A stretch of 64,000 nucleotides of DNA from Glycomyces paridis (GTDB taxonomy: Bacteria > Actinomycetota > Actinomycetes > Mycobacteriales > Micromonosporaceae), in NCBI RefSeq assembly GCF_004912155.1, contig NZ_STGX01000016.1, positions 62,001 to 126,000 of the forward strand, written 5' to 3'. A program made the translations under genes and the position numbers. Positions 23,060-31,674 of the stretch are shown piece after piece. Under the pieces are notes generated by a model. The model was not told the origin of the DNA and did not search any database. It worked only from the letters and a program-made list of their open reading frames with translations. Numbering within the stretch: the first letter of the stretch is position 1; the number at the start of each line of letters is the position of its first letter.

Positions 23060-24010
23060 ATGACGACCGAGAACACCACCACCTGCACCCGCTGCGGGCG
23101 CCCCGTCGCCGACCAAGCGCTCTGCTGCGGAGCCTGCGTCGACCAGACCGCGGCCAACCTCTCCTTCATCGAGGCGATCGCCGACGACTTGGAGACCACC
23201 CTCACAAGGCAGGACCGCGTGAGTGCGGGCTCCGGCGGCCGGGCCTCCTCCGAGGCCCCGCTCCCCCTCAACCTCCACGCGAGCGATGTCGGTGCGAGAC
23301 TTCGCAACACGCTCACCACGTGGGTGCGGCTCGTCGCCGAGGAGCGGGGCGTGAGCATCGAGGACGCCTTCCCCGACGCCTTCCCCACCCTCTTCGGCCC
23401 CACCTGCTCGACCGGCATGGGGCACTGGTGCACCCACTCCTCCTGCCGGACCATCCATCTCACCGCGCCTCGGGAGGTCACCGTCCAGGAGATGGCCGCG
23501 TGGCTCCGCACCCGCCTCGGATGGATCGCCCACCGCGAATGGGGACCCGACGCGTTCGACGACCTCTCCCGGGTAGCGGTCGACCTCGGGCGGGCCGTCG
23601 ACTCCCCGCCCCCCATGATCTCGCTCGGCACCTGCGAGGCCGAGGACTGCACCGGGGAGCTCAGGGCGCACCAGGAGGCGAGCTTCGTCAAGTGCCCAGC
23701 CTGCCGGACGAGCTACGACGTCGCGAAGCGCAAGGACCGCCTCCTCGGCCGCGCCGACCACCTCCCCCGCACCGCCGCCTCCATCGCCCGCATCCTCACC
23801 GCACTGGGAGACCGGGACCCCGACGGCAGGCCCATCGTCCGCGAACTCAAATGGGTCGCCAACAGGGTCCAATGGAAGCAGCTCCGCCCCGTCGGCAAGG
23901 ACGACTCCGGCCGCCCCACCTACCGCCTCGGCGACGCCCGCCGCCTCCACGACGAGGCCATCGCCAAGGACCTCGACAAGGCCGCGAAACGACTCACACA
24001 AGCCGCCTGA
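23060..24010 (+). CDS. Zinc-ribbon and HTH protein, candidate late-gene regulator
   Basis: The 316-residue protein has an N-terminal zinc knuckle (TCTRCGRPVADQALCCGACV), a helical central domain with GHWCTHSSCRTIHLTAPREV, a second zinc ribbon (GTCEAEDCTGELRAHQEASF then VKCPACRTSYDV), and a C-terminal HTH (HLPRTAASIARILTALGDRD; VANRVQWKQLRPVGK). It ends with a predicted wing, GRPTYRLGDARRLHDEA. A GGGGGAG site precedes the ATG. It forms its own unit after the early terminator and before the packaging promoter, a typical place for a late activator. That role is inferred. Confidence 0.68.
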   Translation: MTTENTTTCTRCGRPVADQALCCGACVDQTAANLSFIEAIADDLETTLTRQDRVSAGSGGRASSEAPLPLNLHASDVGARLRNTLTTWVRLVAEERGVSIEDAFPDAFPTLFGPTCSTGMGHWCTHSSCRTIHLTAPREVTVQEMAAWLRTRLGWIAHREWGPDAFDDLSRVAVDLGRAVDSPPPMISLGTCEAEDCTGELRAHQEASFVKCPACRTSYDVAKRKDRLLGRADHLPRTAASIARILTALGDRDPDGRPIVRELKWVANRVQWKQLRPVGKDDSGRPTYRLGDARRLHDEAIAKDLDKAAKRLTQAA

Positions 24011-24046
24011 ACAGCGAAAACACAAGACAGAGAGTAGGATTGAAGC

Positions 24047-24214
24047 ATGAGCGAGCACCGCAAGAACATCCGTGACGACGGCAGGATCACATGGCTCTCC
24101 TGCTCCTGCTGCGAGTTCTTCGTGAACTCCAAGAGGCCCGCCGCCCAACAGCGCGCGAGCGTCGTGAACACCACTTGGGAACGTCACCTCTCGTCAGTCG
24201 GAGCGCGCCCGTGA
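24047..24214 (+). CDS. Small Cys-containing protein, 55 residues
   Basis: ATG 24047 follows AGAGTAGGATTGAAGC with a weak AGG site. The peptide has WLSCSCCEFFVNSKRPAAQQ, with three Cys close together, and ends GARP. Its stop overlaps the GTG of the DUF6221 gene, which supports real translation. Confidence 0.5.
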   Translation: MSEHRKNIRDDGRITWLSCSCCEFFVNSKRPAAQQRASVVNTTWERHLSSVGARP

Positions 24215-24603
24215 CCTCCCCCATCATCGACTTCATCGCCGCGCGCCTCGACGAGGACCGACACCGCGCCGAAGCCGCCGCGCCGGACTGGGACTCAGAA
24301 GACGAGCGCCTCGAATGGGAAGACCTCCCCGAAACCCACTTCGCTCACGCCCGAAGCCACGACCCCGCCCGTGTCCTCCGCGAGGTCGAGGCCAAGCGGG
24401 CCATCATCGCCGAGCACTCCACGCCGCATACCGTCGTGGACGGCTTCTGCACCGAATGTGGCGGCTTCCTGCCGGACGGCATCCACAAGCGGGACCGGTC
24501 CTACTGCGAGGTGCACGGCTGGCGGGAGTGCGAGACCCTCACCCAGCTCGCCGCCATCTGGGCTGACCACCCCGACTACAACCCCGAATGGGGCACGACA
24601 TGA
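24211..24603 (+). CDS. DUF6221-family actinophage protein
   Basis: The 130-residue protein begins SPIIDFIAARLDEDRHRAEA, then has HARSHDPARVLREVEAKRAI and IAEHSTPH, the hallmark order of DUF6221 proteins found in actinobacteria and their phages. A zinc-like FCTECGGFLPD and YCEVHGWRECETLTQLAAIW follow. No biochemical role is known to me. GTG 24211 overlaps the previous stop. Confidence 0.78.
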   Translation: MTSPIIDFIAARLDEDRHRAEAAAPDWDSEDERLEWEDLPETHFAHARSHDPARVLREVEAKRAIIAEHSTPHTVVDGFCTECGGFLPDGIHKRDRSYCEVHGWRECETLTQLAAIWADHPDYNPEWGTT

Positions 24604-24986
24604 GCGAGCGCTTCACGGACGAGCAGCGCTTCGAGCTCTGGCGCGCCTTCGCGGGCGGGGACACGCCCCAGTACTTCTCGGGATTCCAGGACCAGCACTG
24701 GACCGCTGGCGTGGACCGCCTCGCCGACGTCCTCGCCCCGATGCTCGACGGCGAATACGAGAAGATCCGCAACGAGAACAAGCGCCTCCGCACTGAGCTC
24801 GAAGAGGCACGCGGCCGCCTCAAGTGGGCGGATGTCGCCGCCGTGGAGAGCAAGCGCACCTTCGACCAGTACGACGAGGACCGCGCGGCGTGGATCGTCC
24901 ACCGGGACAGGATGACCGACGAAATCCTCGACCTCCGCGATCAGGTCAAGGCACTCAAGGCCAAGGACGTGACCCACGAAACTTAG
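24600..24986 (+). CDS. Coiled-coil hypothetical protein, 128 residues
   Basis: Overlaps the DUF6221 stop (ATGA). N-terminal helices FTDEQRFELWRAFAGGDTPQ and HWTAGVDRLADVLAPMLDGE, then a coiled coil of about 70 residues (EKIRNENKRLRTELEEARGR). Last gene before the packaging promoter. Confidence 0.62.
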   Translation: MSERFTDEQRFELWRAFAGGDTPQYFSGFQDQHWTAGVDRLADVLAPMLDGEYEKIRNENKRLRTELEEARGRLKWADVAAVESKRTFDQYDEDRAAWIVHRDRMTDEILDLRDQVKALKAKDVTHET

Positions 24987-24998
24987 TCCCGAGGCATC

Positions 24999-25028
24999 TT
25001 GACACCGACAAGAGATTACGAGTACTTT
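24999..25028 (+). promoter_or_regulatory. Consensus-like promoter for the packaging and structural operon
   Basis: TTGACA (24999-25004), 18-bp spacer, TACTTT (25023-25028). This is one of the two best matches to a vegetative promoter in the prophage. Transcription would start near 25035, leaving a leader of about 120 bases before the terminase gene. Confidence 0.75.
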
Positions 25029-25088
25029 CGAGAAGTAGGGTCGCGAGCTTCATGCTCACGGCCCTATGGTCGTATCGGGGCGGTACAA

Positions 25089-25116
25089 GCGGGCGGGACC
25101 TCACGGGCCCGCCCGC
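25089..25116 (+). other. Leader hairpin upstream of terminase
   Basis: GCGGGCGGG (25089-25097) pairs with CCCGCCCGC (25108-25116). It lies between the promoter and the terminase ribosome site, without a T run. It could be a terminator overcome by antitermination, or a structure affecting mRNA stability. Confidence 0.5.
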
Positions 25117-25158
25117 CGCCCCCACCTCCCACACTGAAACGCTCGCGGGAGGTGCACC

Positions 25159-25680
25159 ATGCCCTCCCGCATCCCCCCTGAGGAACGCGAAGCCATCGCC
25201 GAAGCCATCCGCTCAGGACGGCCCCGCAACGAGATCGCCCGCGAGTACAAGCGCTCCGCCGGCACCATCTCCAACATCGCCGCCGAGTTCGGTTTGACCG
25301 ACGCCTTTGACCGGTCAGCCACCGAAAACGCGACTAAGGCGAAGCAGGCCGACAACCGGTCGATGCGCGCCGAGCTCTCCCGCCGCCTCCTCGTCAAGGC
25401 CGGCGAACTCCTCGACCAGGTCGACGATCCACACATCGTGTTCAACTTCGGCGGCAAGGACAACACGTTCGAGCAGCGGACACTCCCGAGGCCGCCGACC
25501 GGCGACATCAGGAACCTGATCGTGTCGGCCGCGACCGCGATCGACAAGCACATCGTGATCGACCGCCACGACTCCGGCGCCGGCCTGGACGAGACCGTGG
25601 GCCTGCTCGACCGGATCATGACCGGCCTCAAGGAGAAGCACGGCGATGGCGGAGACGCTCACCCCCGCGCCGCCGACTGA
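25159..25680 (+). CDS. Terminase small subunit-like DNA-binding protein
   Basis: The 173-residue protein has an HTH at residues 5-40 (IPPEEREAIAEAIRSGRPRN, EIAREYKRSAGTISNIAAEF), a basic helix (NRSMRAELSRRLLVKAGELL), and a C-terminal oligomerisation part ending ETVGLLDRIMTGLKEKHGDG. This is the usual small terminase design, which recognises the packaging site and hands DNA to the large subunit. A GGGAGG site precedes ATG 25159, and the gene overlaps the large subunit by 35 bp. Confidence 0.82.
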   Translation: MPSRIPPEEREAIAEAIRSGRPRNEIAREYKRSAGTISNIAAEFGLTDAFDRSATENATKAKQADNRSMRAELSRRLLVKAGELLDQVDDPHIVFNFGGKDNTFEQRTLPRPPTGDIRNLIVSAATAIDKHIVIDRHDSGAGLDETVGLLDRIMTGLKEKHGDGGDAHPRAAD

Positions 25681-26920
25681 GCGACTCCAAGCGCTCTCCG
25701 ACCTCCAAGAGCGCTCCATCGCCCACGCCGAAGCCCGCATCAACCTCTGGACCGGGTCGATCCGGTCGGGGAAGACGATCTCGTCGCTGCTGCGCTGGCT
25801 CATGTACGTCGCCACCGCCCCCCGCGGTGGGGCGCTCCTGGTCACCGGGAAGACGTTCGACACCGTCTCCCGCAACGTGTTCGGGCCCCTCCAGGACCCG
25901 CTCATCACCGGCTCTCACGCGCAGCACGTCACATACACGCGCGGCGCCGGCACTGCAACGATCCTGGGCCGCAAGGTCGAGGTCATCACCGCGAACGACG
26001 CCAAGGCCGAGGGCAGGCTCCGCGGCCTCACATGCGCGGGCGCGTACGCCGACGAGGTCTCCCTCCTCCCCGAGGGCTACTGGGACCAGCTCCTGGGGCG
26101 CATGTCCGTCCCCGGCGCGAAGGTGTTCGGCACCTCGAACCCCGACAACCCCGCCCACTGGCTCCGCCAGCGGTTCATCCTCCGGCAAGGGGAACTGAAC
26201 CTCAGACACTGGCACTTCACCCTCGACGACAACCCGTCCCTGCCGGCCGAGTACGTCGCCGACATCAAAGCCGAGTTCACCGGCCTCTGGTACCGCCGCT
26301 TCATCTTGGGCGAGTGGGTCGCCGCCGAGGGCGCCGTCTACGACATGTGGGACGAGGAACGCCACATCGTCGACGAGCTCCCGCAAATGACCCGCGTCGT
26401 CGCCCTCGGCGTCGACTACGGCACCACGAACCCCACCGATGCGGTCCTCATCGGCCTCGGCATCGACCGCCGCCTGTACGCGATAGCCGAATGGCGCTGG
26501 GACTCCAAGGAGAAGCGCCGGTCCCTCGCGGACGTGGAGCTGTCCGAGCGCCTCAGGGGCTGGCTCGACACGCTCATGGTCCCCGGCATCCCCGCCCGGC
26601 CCGAGTACTTCGTCCTCGACCCCGCGGCCGCCTCGTTCAAGGAGCAGCTGTACAACGACGGCATCTCCGTCACCCAAGGCGAGAACGCCGTGGTCGACGG
26701 CATCCGCACCGTCGCCTCACTCCTGTCGACGGGACGGCTCAAGATCCACTCGAGCTGCAAGCACCTCATCACCGAGTTCCCCGGCTACTCGTGGGACGAC
26801 GACAAAGCCCTCAAGGGCGAAGACGCCCCCGTCAAGGTCGCCGACCACGCGCTCGACGCACTCCGCTACGGCATCTTCACCACGCGCGCGCTCTGGCGCC
26901 CCTACGTCCTCGCCGCATAG
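25646..26920 (+). CDS. Terminase large subunit (ATPase plus nuclease)
   Basis: The 424-residue protein is the packaging motor. The ATPase domain has GSIRSGKTISSLL (Walker A, about residues 37-49) and GAYADEVSLLP (Walker B with catalytic Glu, about 132-142), then a coupling motif near VFGTSNPDNP. The nuclease domain has the acidic RNase-H-like residues in LGVDYGTTNPTD, FVLDPAAASF and ADHALDALRYGIFT. It belongs to the PBSX/XtmB-like class by motif spelling. Works with the portal at the procapsid vertex. Confidence 0.94.
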   Translation: MAETLTPAPPTERLQALSDLQERSIAHAEARINLWTGSIRSGKTISSLLRWLMYVATAPRGGALLVTGKTFDTVSRNVFGPLQDPLITGSHAQHVTYTRGAGTATILGRKVEVITANDAKAEGRLRGLTCAGAYADEVSLLPEGYWDQLLGRMSVPGAKVFGTSNPDNPAHWLRQRFILRQGELNLRHWHFTLDDNPSLPAEYVADIKAEFTGLWYRRFILGEWVAAEGAVYDMWDEERHIVDELPQMTRVVALGVDYGTTNPTDAVLIGLGIDRRLYAIAEWRWDSKEKRRSLADVELSERLRGWLDTLMVPGIPARPEYFVLDPAAASFKEQLYNDGISVTQGENAVVDGIRTVASLLSTGRLKIHSSCKHLITEFPGYSWDDDKALKGEDAPVKVADHALDALRYGIFTTRALWRPYVLAA

Positions 26921-26928
26921 GAGGTCCA

Positions 26929-28524
26929 GTGCCCCTCGACTACGCCCCCGGAACCGTCTGGCCACCCGAGGAATACGACCTCGTCAACGCCCAGATCGGC
27001 ATCTGGGCCGCCTGGCACTCCGGCGACATCGACCAGCTCACCACCGTCTACTCCGACGTCACCGACACCACCCCCGCCGAGCACGAGAAGTGGCGGCCCA
27101 TCCGCAAGATCTACTCGCTGCTGCGCCGCTGGTTCTGGAGGCAAGCCTCCAACACCCGCAGGCCCCGCCAGAGGGTGCACGTCCCCCTCGCCGGCGACAT
27201 CGCCCAAGCCTCCGCGGGCCTCCTGTTCGCCGAACCCCCCACCGTCGAATGCGAACACAAGGCGACCGCCGAGAAGCTCGAGGAGATCCTCCCCGACATC
27301 TGGCGGGCCCTCTCCGAAGGCGCCGAGATCTGCGCCGCCCTCGGCGGCGTGTACCCGCGGATCCTGTGGGACGAGGACGGGCCCCGCATCACCGTCACCC
27401 ACCCCGACGCGGCGGTCCCCGAGTTCCGCCAAGGCCGACTGCGCGCAGTCACCCTGTGGCGGGTCATCCGGCACGAAGGCCAGACCGTCGTGCGCCACCT
27501 CGAACGCCACGAACGCGACGAGCAGGGCCACGGGGTGATCGAGCACAGCGTGTACGTCGGCACCGTCACCCAGCTCGGCCATGTCGTGCCGCTGACCGAC
27601 TACCCTGAGACCGCGCACATCCAGATCGAACGCGACGGCAACCAGATCACCACCGGCACGGACCGGCTCACCGCCGGATACGTCCCCAACCTGCTGCCGA
27701 ACCGGATCTGGCGCCACCTGCCGCAGGCCTCGAGCCTCGGCGTCTCCGACTACTCCGGCCTCGAGACCATGCTCGACATGCTCGACCTCACCTATTCGTC
27801 GTGGGCGAGAAGCGTCGACCAGGCACAGGGCAAGCTGATCGTCCCCCGCCAGTACCTGAACGACCAGGGCCCCGGCGAAGGCGCCGTGTTCGACATGGAC
27901 CAGGAGACGTTCCAGCCCGTCGATTCCCTCGACGGGACTGTGAACCTCGCGCAGGTCCAGTTCAAGATCCCCGTCGACGAGCTCGACCGGACCGTGGACC
28001 GCATCAAGGGCGACATCGTGAACTCTGCCGGCTACTCGCCGCGGACGTTCGGCCTCGACCAGGGCGTCACGCAGGCCACCGCCACCGAAGTGAACGCGCT
28101 CGACTCGAAGGACGAGATCACCAAGGCCCGCAAGATCGGGTACTGGCGGCCCGTCCTCGAGGAGCTCCTGCGCGCGCTCCTAGACGTCGGGAAGGCCAAG
28201 TTCCAGTGGGACGTCGACCCCGAGGCGCCGCTCACGATCGAGTGGGGCGGCGGCGCCGACATCGACGACGAGACCAAGTCGCGGATCCTCGCGAACTGGG
28301 AGGCCGCGCGCGCGGCGTCGACCGAGGAGAAGGTCAAGTTCCGGCATCCCGAGTGGGAGCAGACGGCCGTCGACGAAGAGGTCAAGCGCATCCACAAGGA
28401 GCAGGCGATCGGTCAAGCCGAGGACCCCGGGAGCTTCCGCGGCGGCTTCGGCGACGAGGACAACCGCGACTCCCCCGCAGTTGTGGGCGAGAGGCCCGCA
28501 ACTGAGGAGCCTGAGGGGGCGTAA
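26929..28524 (+). CDS. Portal protein
   Basis: The 531-residue protein starts at GTG 26929, eight bases after the terminase stop, with GGAGG directly before it. Signature pieces are RPIRKIYSLLRRWFWRQASN, HVPLAGDIAQASAGLLFAEP, VYPRILWDEDGPRITVTHPD, SSLGVSDYSGLETMLDMLDL and SAGYSPRTFGLDQGVTQATA, which match SPP1-gp6/A118-type portals. It forms the dodecameric ring for DNA entry and tail attachment. The acidic C-terminal tail (GQAEDPGSFRGGFGDEDNRD) is probably flexible inside the capsid. Confidence 0.9.
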   Translation: MPLDYAPGTVWPPEEYDLVNAQIGIWAAWHSGDIDQLTTVYSDVTDTTPAEHEKWRPIRKIYSLLRRWFWRQASNTRRPRQRVHVPLAGDIAQASAGLLFAEPPTVECEHKATAEKLEEILPDIWRALSEGAEICAALGGVYPRILWDEDGPRITVTHPDAAVPEFRQGRLRAVTLWRVIRHEGQTVVRHLERHERDEQGHGVIEHSVYVGTVTQLGHVVPLTDYPETAHIQIERDGNQITTGTDRLTAGYVPNLLPNRIWRHLPQASSLGVSDYSGLETMLDMLDLTYSSWARSVDQAQGKLIVPRQYLNDQGPGEGAVFDMDQETFQPVDSLDGTVNLAQVQFKIPVDELDRTVDRIKGDIVNSAGYSPRTFGLDQGVTQATATEVNALDSKDEITKARKIGYWRPVLEELLRALLDVGKAKFQWDVDPEAPLTIEWGGGADIDDETKSRILANWEAARAASTEEKVKFRHPEWEQTAVDEEVKRIHKEQAIGQAEDPGSFRGGFGDEDNRDSPAVVGERPATEEPEGA

Positions 28525-29723
28525 TGCCCATCGACCGCTCCATCGCCGAGGGCCTCGCCGAGAACGTCGCCGAGCTCTACCGCGGCGCCGAGACGCGCTT
28601 GGCGCAGAACCTCGCGCGCCGCATCCGGGCCGACATCACCTCCGGCCACCAGGACCGCCTCACCGCCATGTCGGCGCTCCGCCGCCAGGCCGAGGACGTC
28701 CTGGCCGCGCTCTCCGGCCGCTCCGCGCGACTGGCCGAGCGGGCGCTCATGGAGGCGTACGCGCGCGGCGCCGCCGCCGCAGTGGACGAGATGGCCCGCC
28801 TGTCGGGTGACCGGTGGGTGGACTGGCTCGCGCGGCGGTCCCGGATCGTCCGGGCGATCGCCTGGCTGACCGGCTACTCGAAGCGGCGGGACGCGCGCCT
28901 GGCCGAGGCGGTCGCCGCGGTCCGGGCCGACCTGCCGGGCATCGACTCGGTGATGGTCATCGCCCAAGAGCTCACCCAGCGCATGTCCTCCACGCATCTG
29001 CACGTGCTCCGCTGGCACCAGGACGCCTACCGGGACGTCATGGCCGGGCCGGTCGTGGACGTCCTCCTGGGCACGAAGACCCGCCTCCGCGCGGCGCAGG
29101 TCGCCTGGGAGCACCTGCTCTCCAAGGGCGTCAGCGGCTTCACCGACAAGCGCGGGCACCGCCGCGAACTCGCCTCATACGTGGAGATGGCGACCCGCAC
29201 CGCGGTCGCCCACTCGTCCATCGAGGGGCACCTGGGCCGTCTCACGCAGGCCGGCGCCGAGCTCGTGATCGTCTCCAACGCCCCCGAAGAGTGCCGTTTG
29301 TGCAGGCCATACGAGTCGCGTGTGCTCGCGATCAACGGCCCGGCCGGGCCGCGGGTCATAGAGCACGCGATCGAGGACGGCGTCATGGTCCCCATCGACG
29401 TGAAAGCCACCGTGGCCGAAGCCGTCGCCGCAGGGCTGATACACCCGAACTGCCGGCACCGACTCGCCATGTACCTGCCGGGCGTCACGAAATCCGAGAC
29501 GCACACGCAGGACCCCAAGGGCGACAAGGACCGCCAGCGCCTCAGGGAGCTCGAACGCGAACTCCGCGCCCTGAAGCTCAAGCGCGAAGCCCTCGTCGAC
29601 CCTACGGCGGCCGCGGCGCTCGACCGGAAGATCCGCACGAAGCAGGCGCAGATCCGCGAGCACGTGCGCGTCTCCGGCGCCCAGCGCCAACCGCAGCGCG
29701 AGCAAGTGGGGTCCGCGCGCTAG
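28524..29723 (+). CDS. Phage minor capsid (MuF/minor capsid 2-like) protein
   Basis: The 399-residue protein starts on the last base of the portal stop. Residues 1-230 are helical. The later region has VEMATRTAVAHSSIEGHLGR, APEECRLCRPYESRVLAING and GLIHPNCRHRLAMYLPG; the NCRHR ending is the hallmark of phage head-morphogenesis minor capsid proteins. The C-terminus is a basic coil with no extra toxin or protease domain. Family members enter the capsid with the portal. Confidence 0.85.
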   Translation: MPIDRSIAEGLAENVAELYRGAETRLAQNLARRIRADITSGHQDRLTAMSALRRQAEDVLAALSGRSARLAERALMEAYARGAAAAVDEMARLSGDRWVDWLARRSRIVRAIAWLTGYSKRRDARLAEAVAAVRADLPGIDSVMVIAQELTQRMSSTHLHVLRWHQDAYRDVMAGPVVDVLLGTKTRLRAAQVAWEHLLSKGVSGFTDKRGHRRELASYVEMATRTAVAHSSIEGHLGRLTQAGAELVIVSNAPEECRLCRPYESRVLAINGPAGPRVIEHAIEDGVMVPIDVKATVAEAVAAGLIHPNCRHRLAMYLPGVTKSETHTQDPKGDKDRQRLRELERELRALKLKREALVDPTAAAALDRKIRTKQAQIREHVRVSGAQRQPQREQVGSAR

Positions 29724-29727
29724 CAGC

Positions 29728-29751
29728 AACTTTGCGCATCCACGCAAAGTT
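29728..29751 (+). terminator. Hairpin before the scaffold gene
   Basis: AACTTTGCG (29728-29736) pairs perfectly with CGCAAAGTT (29743-29751) around CATCCA. It is AT-richer than other stems here. A second small hairpin (CCCCC GCAC GGGGG) follows at 29761-29774. Together they may reduce read-through or protect the capsid message's 5' end. Confidence 0.55.
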
Positions 29752-29838
29752 CCACGACTTCCCCCGCACGGGGGCAGACCAGATCCATCCCGCCCGAGTC
29801 GCACGACGACGGCACGATCCCGCACGGGAGCGCACCAC

Positions 29839-30402
29839 ATGTCCGACAACGTCACCGAGAACCCGACGCCCGCCGAACCCGCCGCGCCCGAGCCGCAGCC
29901 GGAACCCGAAGCCCCCAAGGCCGAGGAGACCGACTGGAAGGCCATGGCCCGCAAGTGGGAGAAGCTCGCCAAGGAGAACTCGAACGCCGCCAAGGAGCGC
30001 GACGAACTCCGCCAGAAGTCCATGACCGAGCAGGAGAAGGCCGTCGCCAAGGCCAAGGCCGAAGGCGCGAGCGAAGCGACGAAGGCCGCGAACGCGAGAC
30101 TGGCCGCCGCCGAACTCAAGGCCGAGGCCGCCGTCAAGGGCGTGAACCTCGCCGAACTCGGCGACCTCATCGACGTCTCCAAACTCCTCGACGAGAACGG
30201 CGACGTCGACGACAAGGCCGTCAAGGCCGCCGTGGGCAAGCTCGCGAAGCTCGCCCCCAAGCCCGGCCCTTCCGGCGGGGACTTCGGCGGCGCCCCCCAG
30301 CAGCAGCCCGCCAGCCTCGACGCCCAGATCCGCGCCGCGGAATCCAAGGGCGACTGGGACCTGGCGCGCCAGCTCAAGACCCAGAAAATGCTCAACCACT
30401 AG
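29839..30402 (+). CDS. Capsid scaffolding protein
   Basis: The 187-residue protein has an acidic Pro/Glu N-terminus (PTPAEPAAPEPQPEPEAPKA), a long charged helical centre rich in Lys, Glu and Ala (KWEKLAKENSNAAKERDELR), a DLIDVSKLLDENGDVDDKAV segment and a basic C-terminal helix (RQLKTQKML). This composition, and its place directly before the capsid gene, are standard for scaffolds that guide shell assembly and then leave. Confidence 0.85.
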   Translation: MSDNVTENPTPAEPAAPEPQPEPEAPKAEETDWKAMARKWEKLAKENSNAAKERDELRQKSMTEQEKAVAKAKAEGASEATKAANARLAAAELKAEAAVKGVNLAELGDLIDVSKLLDENGDVDDKAVKAAVGKLAKLAPKPGPSGGDFGGAPQQQPASLDAQIRAAESKGDWDLARQLKTQKMLNH

Positions 30403-30441
30403 GCGGACTCCGGTCTGCCCATCCATTGAGGAGGACCCGGC

Positions 30442-31671
30442 ATGGCCGGAATCACCGGGCAGGGCGACACCTTCGACCTGCCGAACTACGTCGGCGAACT
30501 GTTCGCCGTCACCCCCGAGGACACGCCGTTCCTGTCCGCCATCGGCGGGCTCACCGGCGGCGAGGCCGCAGACGCGACCCTGTTCCAGTGGCAGGGCTAC
30601 GACCTGCGCGACGCCGACGCCACCCGGCAGCGACTCGAGGGCGCCGACGCGCCCACCGCCGAGGCCCGCGTCCGGTTCAACGTGAACAACGTCGTCGAGG
30701 TCCACCAGGAAGCCCTGGAGATCTCGTACACGAAGATGGCCGCCACCGGCCAGTTCAACTCGACCGGCTCTTCGCACGCCGGCGCGGTCGGCCTCCAGGG
30801 CACCAACCCGGTCATGCGCGAGCTCGACTGGCAGATCGCCCAGCACCTGAAGCAGATCGCCCGCGACGTCGAGAAGAGCTTCATCACCGGGACGTTCAAC
30901 AACCCGTCGACCAACGCGACCGCCCGCCGCACCCGCGGCATCCTCGAGGCCATCACCTCGAACGTCTCCACCCAGGGCGGCACCGCGGTCGGCACCGCGA
31001 CCATCGAATCAGACACCGAGGTGTGGACGATCACCGCCCACGGCCTCGCCGTCGGCGACCAGATCACCATCACCACCGCCACCGGCGGCGCCGTCGGGGT
31101 CCTGTCCGAGAACCAGCTGTACTACGTGCGCACCGCCCCGGACGCGAACACGTTCACCGTCGCCACCCGCCCCGGCGGGTCCGCGGTCGCGTTCGCCACC
31201 GACGGCGGCGCCGTGGTCTACGAGGCCACCGCCCTCACCGAGGCGCTCGTCTTCGACCTGCTCCAGCAGGTGTGGGAGAACGGCGGCATCCAGGAATCGG
31301 AGACGGCCACGCTCATGTGCGGGGCGTCCCTGAAGCGGGCCCTGACGAAGATCTTCATCAAGGACCGCGGCTTCCAGGAGACCTCCCGGACCGTCGGCGG
31401 CGTGCACGTCATGACCATCGAGACCGACTTCGGCCGGCTCAACCTGATGCTGAACCGGCACATGCCGACCAGCACTCTGGCGGTCGTCTCCCTCGAGGAA
31501 TGCTCCCCGGTGATGCTCCCCATCCCCGGCAAGGGCTTCCTGTTCGTCGAGGAGCTCGCCAAGTCCGGCGCGTCGGAGAAGCGCCAGATGTACGGCGAGA
31601 TCGGCCTGAAGTACGGCAACGAGAAGGCGCACGGCAAGCTGCTGCGCGTCGGCGCTCCCGCCGGGGCCTAG
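30442..31671 (+). CDS. Major capsid protein (SU10/DUF5309-like) with an inserted beta domain
   Basis: The 409-residue HK97-fold shell protein begins GQGDTFDLPNYVGELFAVTP, EDTPFLSAIGG, then YDLRDADATRQRLEGADAPT and NVVEVHQEALEISYTKMAAT, the SU10-type major capsid layout. RDVEKSFITGTFNNPSTNAT follows, then the P-domain/spine. Residues of about 186-260 (VWTITAHGLAVGDQITITTA and NQLYYVRTAPDANTFTVATR) are a beta-rich insert that looks like a decoration domain on the outer surface. After it the fold resumes with AVVSLEECSPVMLPIPGKGF. GAGGAGG lies before the ATG. Confidence 0.88.
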   Translation: MAGITGQGDTFDLPNYVGELFAVTPEDTPFLSAIGGLTGGEAADATLFQWQGYDLRDADATRQRLEGADAPTAEARVRFNVNNVVEVHQEALEISYTKMAATGQFNSTGSSHAGAVGLQGTNPVMRELDWQIAQHLKQIARDVEKSFITGTFNNPSTNATARRTRGILEAITSNVSTQGGTAVGTATIESDTEVWTITAHGLAVGDQITITTATGGAVGVLSENQLYYVRTAPDANTFTVATRPGGSAVAFATDGGAVVYEATALTEALVFDLLQQVWENGGIQESETATLMCGASLKRALTKIFIKDRGFQETSRTVGGVHVMTIETDFGRLNLMLNRHMPTSTLAVVSLEECSPVMLPIPGKGFLFVEELAKSGASEKRQMYGEIGLKYGNEKAHGKLLRVGAPAGA

Positions 31672-31674
31672 GCC

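Noticed and set aside
28524-29723. Toxin domain at the C-terminus of the MuF-like protein
   Set aside because: Some MuF proteins carry toxins, but here the C-terminus is a short basic coil after NCRHR, with no extra domain.
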